This document shows positions 1 to 11,000 of a stretch of 64,000 nt of DNA, in pieces (positions within the stretch are counted from its first letter, which is position 1; every line of letters starts with the position of its first letter). Below the pieces are notes generated by a model that saw only the letters and a list, made by a program, of their open reading frames with translations, had not been told where the DNA came from and did not search any database. Location: NCBI RefSeq assembly GCF_031143425.1, contig NC_090447.1:22479426-22543425 (forward strand). The letters are read 5' to 3'. This stretch comes from Pleurodeles waltl (taxonomy: Eukaryota; Chordata; Amphibia; Caudata; Salamandridae). The position numbers and the translations under genes are program-made.

Positions 1-2060
1 CTCAGCTCAGCATTATTTATTTTTTCTGACATTACAGCCTGCTTAGTTAGACTTGCTTTCCTGTATAGTTAGCAATGCAGCAGGATTAACCATTTCTTTT
101 CCTGTATAGTGTCCCCATTTATGTGAGAACAGCCTTTTCTTTTCTTGTAAAATGGATGTTTATAACAGCCTTATTATTGTTGACTTCTGTTCTCTTTTGC
201 TTGTGTAGCGAGCGAATCCGCCTCTCTGCTTTTCTTTCCTGCCATTTTTTAAGCCTTCCGTTTACTGCCACCCAGTATCCCACCCCCTTCAAGGGCCAAC
301 ATAATGGAGGCCTCAATGCAGCTGCACTGTTGGTGCACCAAAGGCAAGCCCGTCTACGCCTGACTGCACTTGGACCGCACCAAGCGCCAGGAAACCTAGC
401 CCTCCCTCCATCACCAGATACTCTGCCGTAGAACTCTGGGACCTGGATCCCACTTGACACAACAATAACTGCTGTAAAGAACTGAATCATATCCCCACAA
501 ACAATGGTAGGACCATTCTCCTGCCTCTGCTGCTACTTCACATGCCATTTCGCACCTCCCGCCCGCACGTAAACCCTCACCACACCCAGTCCACTGATCG
601 CAACCAGCTGGGAACTGCTCCAGTACATTCTGCTCAACATCCAATCCATATGAAAGCACATCACCCAAATCTGGGATGCCATCACCACCCTCACCCCTGA
701 CGTGATCTCCATAACAGAAACCTGGCTGAACCCCTCCTCCACCCCTGACAACTCTGCTGCGACACCCAACAGAAACAAGATGATACACTGAGACTGCTTC
801 AACTAACATGGAGGAGGCATCACCATCATCCACAAAGAATCAATTTGGTGCAGCACCACAGATGATGAAATGACACCCATCATGGAACACCTCAACCTCC
901 AACTCCAAACTGACGGCAGAATGACTATAAGATGCACCCTCACCGAAAGACCACTCCCCGGCTTCTGCGACGCCATGACAGCATTCATTGCCCCTCTAGC
1001 TTATGACTCCAAGCAGCACTGAGAACATCAGAACTCCAATCTTCCGAGATGAAACAGTGGTCCTGATCCTCCTTGACCTCTCGGTAGCATTTGACACCAC
1101 ATCCTTATCAAGAGACTCCACCACATTGAGATCCAAGGAGACGCTCTCAAATGGATCTCTTCCTTCCTCACCGGAAGTACAGAAAGAAGCTGCCTACCAC
1201 CCTTCCCTCAGAACCCAAGATCATTATCTGCGGTGTCCCTTAAGGCTCATCCCCTGGCCCTACTCTGTTCACCATGTACATGTACACTAGCCAACATCAT
1301 CAGAACCCTGGGCCTCAACATCATGTCCTAAACTGATGACATCCAGCTTATCCTGTCGCTCTTGGAAGATTCCTCCACAACTGCATGATGAGCATCGCCA
1401 ACTGGATGACGACTAACTGCCTGAAACTCAACACTGACAAGATGGAAGTGCTGATCTTTGGGAACAGCACCTCTCAGTGGGACAACACCTGGTGGCCCAC
1501 CGAACTCAGACCCTCGCCCACGCCAACAGACCAATATTGCAACCTCAGCCTCATACTAGACAACATAAAATGCCAGATCAACGCAGTCTCTTCCGTCTGC
1601 GTTCACACCCTCAGCATGCTCCAAAAGATCTTCAGATGGCTCCCTGTCAGCACCAGGAAAACCATCACTTAAGCACTAGTCACCAGCCAGCTGTACTATT
1701 GCAATGCATTCTACACTAGAGTCATTGCCCAGCTCCTGCAGAGACTCCAAACAGTACAGAACTCAGCAACCAGACTCATCCTCAAACTTTGCAAATAGAC
1801 TCACCCCACCCCCACCTCAGGAACCTCCACTAGCTCTCAGTCAGGAAAGGATTCCAATTCAAGATGCTGACCCACACCTATAAAGCTCTCCACGACGGGG
1901 ACCAGCATACATCAGGCACTGCCTGAACTTTCACCAACCATCGAGGCACCTCCAATCTGCCACACTCACGAATACTCCCAGTATCTGCGGAAGCTACAGT
2001 GGGGGACATTCCTTCTCCTACCTCTCTGCCAAGACCTGGAACGACTTCTACCTGTGAGAA
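1..2060 (+). mobile_element. Decayed LINE, L2/CR1 group, endonuclease plus reverse transcriptase remnants
   Basis: Translating the plus strand in shifting frames gives an ordered LINE protein. Near 680-725 there is an APE-type endonuclease block ending ITETWLN. Near 1050-1100 there is the RT palm motif VVLILLDLSVAFDT. At 1335-1350 there is DDIQLIL (the conserved Asp-Asp of YADD), then NCLKLNTDKMEVLIFG at 1410-1465. At 1690-1800 lies the C-terminal block YCNAFY...LQTVQNSATRLIL, and at 1845-1930 the block FKMLTHTYKALHDG. The order matches non-LTR retrotransposons of the L2/CR1 group, whose protein nicks DNA and primes reverse transcription at the target. Stops and frameshifts break every domain. 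The endonuclease runs almost directly into the RT near 1010-1050, so an internal piece seems lost. Bases 1-430 carry no recognised domain and may be 5' leader. The exact 3' end is uncertain; the DNA transposon at 2086 follows closely. Inactive. Confidence 0.8.
1003..1290 (+). pseudogene. LINE reverse transcriptase fragment (palm motif)
   Basis: This 95-codon open stretch contains VVLILLDLSVAFDT, the hallmark of non-LTR RT domain 2, where the Asp of LDLS binds catalytic metal. After about residue 35 the translation stops resembling RT, so a frameshift is likely there. The YADD-box region follows in another frame at about 1330. It is one fragment of the LINE spanning 1-2060, not a gene of its own. 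Confidence 0.75.
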
Positions 2061-2900
2061 ACATCATTTTCCGTGGAATTCTAAAGGAGACTAAGGCCCT
2101 CATTACGACCCTGGCAGTCGGTGATAAAGTGGCTGTAATACCGCCAACAGGTCGGCGGTAATTACCGCCAAAATATGACCATGGCGGAAAGATCTCTGAA
2201 AGACAGCCAATGTACCACACCGACCGCCAGGGCAGAAACAACAGTCACCACAGCGGTAGCTGCCTACAGCCATATTACAACAACACAATCCGCCACCTTC
2301 TCCGGGGCGGTACCAACAACATCAAAAGCCTGGTGGAAACTGAGCTCAGAAGTGAAAGGACTGACCATTGGAGACACAGGGAACAACCACACTGCCATGG
2401 AACCCGAACTGCATGTATTTCCAATGATATTCTAAGTTCTGCCCCACCACAAACACCTTTGCCGGCGAAGACAACAACGGTGAGTACAGCCACCTAGCAC
2501 ACAAGGGAGGGGGGAGGGAAAAGAGAGTGAGACACACACGCACAACACACACCCCATACACACACCCCCCACACACAACCAGATGCTCAAGAAAGAAAGT
2601 TAATCCCCCGAAATCAGCTGAATAATGCAAGGACAAAACGTATGTACCAAAGTGAGTGTAATAATGTCAACACAGTACAAAAATAATAAGTTAGGCATTG
2701 TAACAGTTACTTACAAATGTACAGAACAAGGGACATTGCCCAGTCCTCAGTTTGCATGGGCCAAATGGCCACAGGCCAAAGTCCAAGGCCCCACTTGTCA
2801 ACTGCATCAACACAGAGAGAACACTGCAGGGCATCAGTTGGCAAATAGGCAGGCACCTCAGGCAGAAGGGGGGGCACCTCAACTGGGAGCAGAAACAAGA

Positions 2901-3165
2901 CCACTGGTTCTGGAGGGGGCAACATGCACTGTGCTTGGTCCTGGGGAGTGATAGGCCACAGTCTCTGCAGTGGGTGACTACCCCACTGGTTCTGGAGGAG
3001 GCAACATGCCCTGTGCTTTGTCCTGTGGAGTGCAGGGCCACAGTCTCTGGAGTGGGTGACTTGCCCAATGGTTCTGGAGAGGGCAACATGCCCTGTGCTT
3101 GGTCCTGGGGAGTGCAAGGCCACAGTCTCTGGAGTGGGTGTATACCCCACTGGTTCTGGAGTGGA
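2901..3165. repeat. 82-bp tandem repeat, about 3.2 units
   Basis: The phrase CCACTGGTTCTGGAG (or CCAATGG...) recurs at 2901, 2983, 3065 and 3147, a constant 82-bp step. Each unit also carries GGGCAACATGC and CCACAGTCTCTGGAGTGGGTG. Because 82 is not a multiple of 3, each unit is read in a different frame. That is why both strands show overlapping long open frames here (plus 2752-3648, minus 2691-3230 and 2707-3150). I treat those frames as products of the repeat, not genes. Confidence 0.85.
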
Positions 3166-3389
3166 CAGGCCGCACAGCAGCTCTTGGAGGCAGGATTACA
3201 TTGCATCCGCCACAGCAGTGATGGCTGCACTGTGGTGGTGCTGTTGGTGGGGGAGGCCCCTCACATCCACTGTACCCTCGGATGGATGTACTGTTCTGGT
3301 GCTGGTGGTGGAGAAGGCTCCTGCACATTCCCTGCACCCTTGGATGGATGCACAACCATGGTTGGTGGTGGGGGCTCCGTGACAGCTGC

Positions 3390-3620
3390 TAGTGCAGGTT
3401 CCTGGTACTTCTTGCCTGCTGGTGCAGGCTCCTTGCCCTTTCGGGTGGCAGGTGCAGGCTCCTTGCCCTTCTTGCCTGATGGGGCAGGCTCCTTGCCCTT
3501 CTTGCAGGCTCCTTTCCCTTTCAGGTGGCAGGTGCAGGCCCTTTGCCTTTCTTACCTGCCAGTGCAGGCTCCTTCCCCTTTAGGCTGGCTGGTGCTGGCT
3601 CCTTCCCCTTCAATAATTTT
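3390..3620. repeat. Degenerate tandem repeat of GCAGGCTCCTTGCCCTT
   Basis: Seven or so copies of GCAGGCTCCTTGCCCTT-like blocks alternate with TTGCCTG or GGTGGCAGGT spacers. On the minus strand they read as a basic, Pro/Ala-rich repeat (KGKEPAP-like). The block lies between the 82-bp array and the 245-codon frame and belongs to the same element. Confidence 0.75.
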
Positions 3621-4347
3621 GGCCTGGATTCCTTTCCACCACAAGTAGGTGTGGATGGAACTGGCCCTGTGGGCTCTGTGGCTGAGGTATGTGGCTGGGT
3701 TCATGATACCCAGGCCATACATGCAGGACGGGGGGAGGGGTAGGGAAGCAGGTCAATGCTGGATAAGAAACGTTTCGGAGGGACATGGGGGGGAAGAGGG
3801 AGAAGGAATGGGAGTGGAAAATGAGGGAGTGGCTGTTGGAGATGTTTGCTAGATTTGGGTGCAGGTGCATGGGTTGTATGCTGTTGTAAGGTGGATGGCT
3901 GTTGGGTATCTGAGTGCTTGCGTTTGTGTACCTTAGGAGGGTGGAGAGGCACAGTGGGAGAGGACACAGGGGACGTGTGCATGGCTGTGTGGAGGTGTCT
4001 TCCAATGAGGTGTGTATCTTGCTTGGTGTGGTGATGATGCTGGTAGTGGATGATGATGTAGTGCATTCAGGTGTGAGTGTGGACGTGGCTGGGAGGGAGG
4101 TGGTGGAAGTGGAGGAGGGGGAGACTATGGAAATAGTGGATGTTGTAGTGTCTGCAAATGAATGGTGTTTGTGTGAGTGCCTATGGGATGAAGTGTGGTG
4201 CTTGTGTTTGCCTGTGCCACTCTTACGTGTCGTCTTGTGTGCATGCTCATCTGTATGTGTGCCTGGGATGGGTTGGGGTTGAGTAGATTGGGACCGGGAA
4301 GTGAAAGTTGGAGGGGAGACGGTTGAAACAGAGACAATGGCTGCCAT
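3610..4347 (-). CDS. Low-complexity Ser/Thr/Pro/His-rich frame inside the GC-rich element
   Basis: A 245-codon frame rich in Ser, Thr, Pro and His, with a basic KSGTGKHKHHTSSHRHSHK patch near residues 41-60. Upstream in the same frame, separated by one TAG at about 4364, another 50 codons are open and contain LQRSMFVGQSPIVNAIQG and AAQMKQSNVFLEGIHTRM, which look like an amphipathic, coiled-coil-prone segment. The two together would be about 300 codons with one stop. No enzyme domain is recognised. It could be the accessory (Myb-like) protein of a Harbinger-type transposon, or just open frame from biased base composition. Either way it belongs to the repeat and is probably inactive. Confidence 0.35.
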   Translation of the reverse strand: MAAIVSVSTVSPPTFTSRSQSTQPQPIPGTHTDEHAHKTTRKSGTGKHKHHTSSHRHSHKHHSFADTTTSTISIVSPSSTSTTSLPATSTLTPECTTSSSTTSIITTPSKIHTSLEDTSTQPCTRPLCPLPLCLSTLLRYTNASTQIPNSHPPYNSIQPMHLHPNLANISNSHSLIFHSHSFSLFPPMSLRNVSYPALTCFPTPPPVLHVWPGYHEPSHIPQPQSPQGQFHPHLLVVERNPGQNY

Positions 4348-4859
4348 CAGAGAGGAGGTCTGAGCCTAAATCGATCTCTGTTGGGCCGCCATTCTGGTGT
4401 GAATGCCCTCCAGGAATACATTAGATTGTTTCATCTGGGCTGCCAGCCCCTGGATGGCATTCACAATGGGTGACTGCCCTACAAACATGGATCTCTGGAG
4501 GTCAATAGCCACCTCACTCAGGGCAGCAGGGTGCACTGGGGAAGGGCCTTAGGTGCCTGGGACCAAGGAGATGCCCACCCTCCTGGGTGAGCGGGCACGG
4601 GCAACTCGATGAGGGGCTGCTAAGAAGGTGGTGCTGGTACAGGGGTGGCGGCTGTACCTGTAGCTGGGGTGGTCACAGAGGTGTCCGCCACCACCAGGGA
4701 GCTTCCATCTGAGGCGGTATCTGTGTCTGAAGTGTCCTTGGTCCTGTGGGATGCAGGTCCCTCTGTCGCCAGAGCCTCTGCCCCTCTGTCAGATTATCCT
4801 AATGCATCATCTGACAGAGGGGCCTTGATACCCTCACGTGATTGATTGATTAAATTTAA

Positions 4860-4948
4860 AGTGTGCATGAGACTTGCCCTGACTAGGATGGTGGTTCCTG
4901 CTTGGACAGGGTGCATAATTCTGCCAACCAGAAACCCAATTTCTAACA
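4860..4948 (+). mobile_element. 3' terminal scrap of an LTR (same family as 20919-23135)
   Basis: The segment CCTGACTAGGATGGTGGTTCC...TTTCTAACA matches the last ~90 bases of the LTR that ends at 23135 (CCTGACTAGAGTGAGGGTCC...ATATCTAACA). It is cut off on the left by GATTGATTGATT and followed directly by the minisatellite. Confidence 0.7.
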
Positions 4949-4962
4949 GACTGGATTAAAGT

Positions 4963-6330
4963 GTCATAAAGTGAAGGATTATGTTGTACAATAGAATGAT
5001 GTGGAGTGCAGTAGAGTAGTCTGGCATAGCATATAGTGGCATAAAGTGTCATAAAGTTGAGTAGTATGGCTTTCAGGGGAATGGACTGCTGTGTGGTTGA
5101 GTGTTGGAAAATGGCATACAGTGGGGTAGAGTATTGTTGAGTGGAGTGGTATGGAGTAGAGTATAGTCCAGTTGAGTGTGGTAGAAAGGAGTGGCATTGA
5201 GTGTTGAAGAGTTGATTGTCATATAGTTGGGTAGAGTGGAGTGGGGCAGAGTGGAGTACAGTATTGTAGAGGGGAATAGAGTGTCCTGGACTTGAATGCA
5301 GTAAAGTGGTAGAGATGGAAATGCTTAGAGTGTTGTAGAGTGGAGCAGAGTGTTGTATGGGGCAGAGAGTAAACTAGAGTGTTGTACACTTGCATAGAAT
5401 ACAGTGTTGCACAGTGGAGAGCTGTATAGTGTCATATTTTGTGGTAGGGTGTAGGGGCATAGAATGTTGTTTAGTGGAGTAGAGTGTCATAGAGTGGTGT
5501 AGAATGGAGTGGCGTTGAGTGAAGCTGGGTAGAGTGGAGTGGCATAGAGTGGAACAGCATAGAGTGGAGTACAGTTGAGTGATGTACAGTGGAATATCAT
5601 AGAGTCGAGTAGCGTACACTGGAATGGCATCCAGTAGAGTGGTATGCAGTGTAGTGGGGTACAGTGGATTAGCATACAGTGGAGTGTCATACAGTAGAAT
5701 AGCATATAGTGGGGTGTTGTAGAGTAGAGTGGTATACAGTGGGATAAGATAGAGTGGAGTGGAGAGGCATACAGTGGAGTGAGGTAGAGTAAAATGGAAT
5801 ACATTCACGTGCCATAGAGTGATGTGGCATCAAATAGAATAGCGTAGAATGGAATGGTACAGAGTGCATTGGAGTACACTGTAGTTGGGTAGAGTGGAGT
5901 AGCATGCACTGGAGTGGCATGCAGTGGAATACAAGACAGTGGAGTGTCATAGAGTGTAGTGGCGTATAGTGAAAAACCAGACAGTTAAATGGCGAACAGT
6001 GAAGTGGTGTAGAGTGGAATGGTGTATAGTGGAGCAGGGTACAATGGAGTGGCATATAGTGGAATAGACTGGCATATATTGGAATTGTGTACAGTGGAGT
6101 GGAGTAGATTGATATACCATACAATGGAGTGGAGTAGAGTGGAGTCACACACAGTGTAATAGTGTAGACTGAAGTGGCGTAGAGTGGAATGGTGTACAGT
6201 GATACAGCATAGAGTTGAATAGTATACAGTGGAGTGGCATACAGTGGGGGAGTGTATAGTGGAGTGGCATACAGTAGAGTAGAGTAGAGTTGAATGATAT
6301 ACAGTGGAGTGGCATTGGGTAGAGTGGTGT
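4963..6330. repeat. Minisatellite with 5-bp periodicity, left part
   Basis: About 1.4 kb of degenerate 5-base words of the form NNAGT or NNCAT (GGAGT, AGAGT, ACAGT, GGCAT, GTAGA), often grouped in higher-order runs of 20-25 bp. On the minus strand this reads as Tyr/Leu/Ser/Thr/Pro-rich frames (TPLY, HSTPLH), which are artefacts of the array. It is interrupted at 6331 by a solo LTR and resumes at 8917. Confidence 0.85.
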
Positions 6331-8916
6331 TGTAAGGAAATGCCTCCTTGGCATGGTTACCCCCTGATTTTTTGCCTATGCTGATGCTAAGTTATGATTT
6401 GAAAGTGTGCTGGGACCCTGCTAACCAGGCCCCAGCATCAGTGTTCTTTACCTAAACTGTACCTTTGTCTCGACAATTGGCACAACCCTGGCACCCAGGT
6501 AAGTCCCTTGTAACTGGTACCCCTGGTACTAAGGGCCCTGATGCCAGGGAAGGTCTCTAAGGGCTGCAGCATGACTTATGCCACCCTGGGGATCCCTCAC
6601 TCAGCACATACACACTGCTTGCCAGCTTATGTGTACTGGTTGGGAGAAAATGACTAAGTCGACATGACACTCCCCTCAGAATGCCATGCCAACCTCACAC
6701 TTCATATGGCATAGGTAAGTCACACCTCTAGCAGGCCTTACAGCCCTAAGGCAGGGTGCACTATACCACAGGTGAGGGCATATGTGCATGAGGACTATGC
6801 CCCTACAGTGTCTAAGCAAAACCTTAGACATTGTAAGTGCAGGGTAGCCATAAGAGAATATGGTCTGGAAGTCTGCCAAACACGAACTCCACAGCACCAT
6901 AATGGCTACACTGAAAACTGGGAAGTTTGGTATCAAACTTCTCAGCACAATAAATGCACACTGATGCCAGTGTGCACTTTACTGCAAAATACACCCAGAG
7001 GGCATCTTAGAGATTGCCCCTGAAAACCTAACCGACTTCCAGTGTGGGCTGACTAGTTTCTGCCAGCCTGACACACCCCAGACATGTTTCTGGCCACATG
7101 AGGAGAGTGCCTTTGTCACTATGTGGCCAGGAACAAAGCCTGTACTAGGTGGAGGTGCTTCTCACCTCCGCCTGCAGGAACTGTATCTCCTGGTGCTGAG
7201 CCGCAAAGGCTCACCCCCTTTGTTACAGCGCCACAGGGCATCCCAGCTAGTGGAGATGCCCGCCCCTCCGGCCACTGCCCCCACTTTTGCCGGCAAGGCT
7301 GGAGGAGATAATGAGCAAAACAAGGAAGAGTCACCCCACCAGTCAGGACAGCCCCTAAGGTGTCCTGAGCTGAGGTGACTCTTACTTTTAGAAATCCTCC
7401 ATCTTGTAGAAGGAGGATTCCCCCAATAGGATTAGGGATGTGCCCTCCTCCCCACAGGGAGGAGGCACAAAGAGGGTGTAGCCACCCTCAGGGCCAGTAG
7501 CCATTGGCTATTGTCCTCCTAGACCTAAACACACCCCTAAATTCAGTATTTAGGGGCTCCCAGAACCGAGGAAGATAGATTCCTGCAACCTAAAGAAGAA
7601 GAAGGACTGCTGACCTGAAGCCCTGCAGTGAAGACAGAGACGACAACTGATTTGGCCCCAGCCCCACCGGCCTGTCTCCCTACTTCGAAGAAAACTGCAA
7701 CAGCGACGCATCCAACAGGATCCAGCGACCTCTGAAGCCTCAGAGGACTGCCCTGCATCTAAAGGACCAAGAAGCTCCCGAGAACAGCGGCCCTGTTCAA
7801 CAAACTGCAACTTTCTGCAACAAAGAAGCAACTTTTAAAGACCACACGTTTCCTGCCGGAAGCGTGAGACTTTTCACTCTGCACCCGACGCCCCGGCTCG
7901 ACCTGTGGAAAACTAACACTACAGGGATGACTCCCCATCGACTGCGAGCCCGTGAGTAGCCAGAGTTGACCCCCCTGAACCCTCACAGCAATGTCAGCAG
8001 AGAGAATCCAGAGGCTCCCCCTGACCGCGACTGCCTGTAACAAGGAACCTGATGCCTGGAACCAGCACTGCACCTGCAGCCCCCAGGACCTGAAGGAACC
8101 GAACTCCAGTGCACGAGTGACCCCCAGGCGACTCTCTGCCTAGCCCAGGTGGTGGCTACCCCGAGGAGCCCCCCGTGCCTGCCTGCCTGCATCATTGAAG
8201 AGACCCCCGGGTCTCCCCATTGATTCCTATCAGAAACGCGACGCCTGTTTGCACTCTGCACCCGGCCGCCGCCTGCTTGTGTCCCCCCGGTGGCCTACAA
8301 AACCCCCCTGGTCTGCCCTCCGAAGACACGGGTACTTACCAGCTGGCAGACTGGAACCAGGGCACCCCTATTTCCATTGAACTTTGGGGTTGCCTTAAAC
8401 CCCCACCGGTGGGCTACCTTGGACCCAAATTTGAACCCTGTAAGTGTCTTACTTACCTGTGAACCTAACAATTACTTACCTCCCCCAGGAACTGTTGATT
8501 TTTGCACTGTGTCCACTTTTAAAATAGCTTATTGCCATTTTTTTCAAAACTGTACATGTTATTGTGATTATTCAAAGTTCCTAGAATACCTGAGTGAAAT
8601 ACCTTTCATTTGAAGTATTACCTGTAAATCTTGAACCTGTGGTTCTTAAAATAAACTAAAAAAAAATATTTTTCTATCTAAAAACCTATTGGCCTGGAAT
8701 TTGTCTTTGAGTGTGTGTTCCTCATTTATTGCCTGTGTGTGTACAACAAATGCTTAACACTACCCTCTGATAAGCCTATTGCTCGACCACACTACCACAA
8801 AATAGAAAATTAGAATTATGTCTTTTTGCCACTATCTTACCTCTAAGGGGAACCCTTGGACTCTGTGCACACTATTTCTTACTTTGAAATAGTATATACA
8901 GAGCCAACTTCCTACA
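6331..8916 (+). mobile_element. Solo LTR, 2.59 kb (family A), inserted in the minisatellite
   Basis: It starts TGTAAGGAAATGCC and ends CAACTTCCTACA, the TG...CA form of LTRs. The 5-bp flanks are GGTGT (6326-6330) and GGCGT (8917-8921), a target-site duplication with one mismatch. The minisatellite continues on both sides, confirming the insertion. An AATAAA signal lies near 8650, about 265 bp before the 3' end, which fits a plus-oriented U3-R-U5 order. Several open frames inside (for example minus 7543-8261) are not related to any protein I recognise. A second, truncated copy is at 37503-39303. No internal coding region remains, as expected after LTR-LTR recombination. Confidence 0.85.
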
Positions 8917-9005
8917 GGCGTCTAATACAATAGCATAGAATGGAGAACCATAAATTAGAGTCACTTACACTGAAGTGGCGTACAGTGGTGTAGGGTACAA
9001 GTTCA
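8917..9005. repeat. Minisatellite, right part
   Basis: GGCGTCTAATACAATAGCAT...GTGGCGTACAGTGGTGTAGGG continues the 5-bp-periodic array interrupted at 6331. It fades out by about 9005. Confidence 0.75.
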
Positions 9006-9601
9006 TCTGGAAAGTGTCAGCCACATCCAAACAACATATCTTGGGATGCATCAGTGCCTGGAACCTTGGGTGGATGAACCTTACTATTTGTGATTTGTAA
9101 TGGGCAATTGTTTTATACTCAGAATCTTGGTGTGTTCACATTTGCTCTAGGAAAGTAATCATGGGACTGTAGCCATTGTTTGTATCTAAGTGTAACACAC
9201 CAACATGGTAGGCTACATCACTGCTTTTTCAATTGCCATCATAGCCTACTGGGGCAAATGTGTGCACATTGTTACTAGATAGACACTCCTGCACTGGCAA
9301 AGTTTAATATCTAGCTTTTGTATATGTGACGTGAGATCTCCCTATGGTTTTGATATGTGGTTGCAGATTTGTATGTTGCATAGTTAGACTGTAGTGGTTG
9401 GACTGTGTTCCCATGCACTACTATGTGGATCACTTCTCAGTTATCATGCTATGAGTAAACTCTACTATCCTCCACAATTATGAGGCCATACAAATGGCTA
9501 CCTGTACAAGAGACACATAGCATATGCACACTATCTACATTGGCACACCTTGTTCATTGTATTTGCCAATGGTGAACTATTTGTTAACGGTTGTAACATG
9601 C
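9006..9601. other. Non-coding stretch, no feature recognised
   Basis: About 600 bp of moderately AT-rich sequence without a long open frame or recognisable repeat boundary. Its base composition resembles the Harbinger-bearing segment at 12000-16000, so it may be part of the same old element, but I have no direct evidence. Confidence 0.4.
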
Positions 9602-11000
9602 TGTTAGAAATGGGGTCTCTGGCTGGCAGCCAGTTTGCACTCTATCCAAGCAGGGACCCTCACTCTAGTCAGGGCAAAGGAAATACACACTTTGGATAAC
9701 CCCTGCTCACCCCCTTGGTAGCTTGGCACAAGCAGTGAGGCTTATGTCATAGGCAATGTGTAAAGTATTTGACCAACACACACAATAATACAGTAAAAAC
9801 ACTACAAGAGAGTAATGTGCAGATTTCAAGACGGGCACTTCAGATCTGCGCAGGCTTGCATTGATTTTTGATGGCAGCAATAATGTGTGAGAAATCCGGT
9901 TGCACGGTGTCAGAAAACCACACTGCATTGGGTTTGTGTCATTATCAGCAGCTGCAAGCGGGTGTTGTATTGTTTCTCCAGTCACAATTCGTCGATCTCA
10001 CAGCCCCGATGTAGGTGGGGTGTCGATTTTAGCTGCGTTGCAGGTAGTGCATCAAAATTGGTCATCCACGGTGTTCTGTGTGTGGATTTCAGTTTTTGTT
10101 TTGCTAACTTCACCTCTCAAGGCCACAGGGACTGGTTGGGGCATCACTTGGCAGGGCAGAAGTCTCAGCAGAGAGTCCAGGTGCTGGCAGAAGAAGTTTG
10201 TGATGGCCCTGAGACTTCAAAACAAGAGGCAAGCTCAATCCAAGCCCTTCTCAAGCAGGAATATACCACAAAGTCCAGTCCTTGTCCTCTTTCAGGCAGA
10301 AGCAGCAACTGCAGGCCAACCCAGCAAAGCACAGTCACTGGCAAAGGGGCAGTACTCCTCCTCCAGCTCGTCAGCTCTTCTCCTTGGCAGAAGTTGCTCT
10401 TGATTCCAGAAGTAATCTAAAAATCTGGGGTTTTGGGGCTACTACTTATACCCCTTTTTGCCTTTGAAGTAGTCAAATTTCATAGGAAAGTCTCTGTTGT
10501 TCACAAGATCCTGCCATTGCCCATGTCTGGCTCCAGACTCACACCAGGGGTTTGGAGACTGCATTGTGTGAGGGCAGGCACAGCCCATTCAGGTGTAAGT
10601 GACCAATCCTTCCTCCACTGTAGCTTAGATGGCCCATCTGGATATACAGGCTGGAACCCGGCTCCCTTTGTTTCACTGTGTAGAGGGGATTCACAAACAT
10701 CCCAACTGTCAGTCTGACCCAGACAGGGAATATACAAGCAGGCAGAGTCACAGATTGTGTAAGCAAGAAAATGCCCACTCTCTAAAAGTGGCATTTTCAA
10801 AAAGACAATTTAAAAACCAACTTTACCAAAAGGTGCATTTTTAAATTGTGAGTTCAGAGACCCCAAACTCCACCTCTCTGCCTGCTCTCAAAGGAAAACT
10901 GCATTTTAAGGATACTTAAAGGTAGTCCCCATGATAACCTATGAGCGAGACAGGCCTTGCAACAGTGAAAACTGAATTTGGCAGTATTTCACTGTTAGGG
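9602..11000 (-). mobile_element. Antisense LTR fragment (family C)
   Basis: It starts TGTTAGAAATGGGG, the reverse complement of the ATCTAACA end of the LTR at 20919-23135, and runs antisense to that LTR down to about its position 21430. Shared blocks include CACAAAGTCCA near 10270 and the segment AAAAAGGTGCATTTTTAAATTGTG near 10830. It stops near 11000, so the 5' (sense) half is missing. Open frames here (for example 9887-10420 +) are in LTR sequence and are not genes. Confidence 0.75.

Larger units (their letters stand above)
2086..4850 (-). mobile_element. GC-rich DNA-transposon-like element with internal tandem repeats
   Basis: The left edge, starting GGCCCTCATTACGACC near 2093, is followed by a compact inverted-repeat-rich stretch (GGCGGTAATTACCGCC at 2152-2167 is a perfect 16-bp palindrome). 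The interior is unusually G-rich on the plus strand and holds 82-bp tandem repeats (2901-3160), shorter repeats (3390-3620) and a long minus-strand open frame (3610-4347). The right edge runs into LTR debris at about 4850, so the far terminal repeat is missing. A related GC-rich segment occurs at 39805-40200. No transposase is visible, so it looks non-autonomous or truncated. A PIF/Harbinger relationship is possible because such elements carry a second Myb-like reading frame, but I cannot show it. Confidence 0.5.

Noticed and set aside
2752..3648. 298-codon plus-strand frame, one of the longest in the window
   Set aside because: It runs through 82-bp and shorter tandem repeats, has no domain, and is overlapped by equally long minus frames.
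5374..6148. Overlapping minus frames with TPLY/HSTP repeats
   Set aside because: Translation of the 5-bp-periodic minisatellite.
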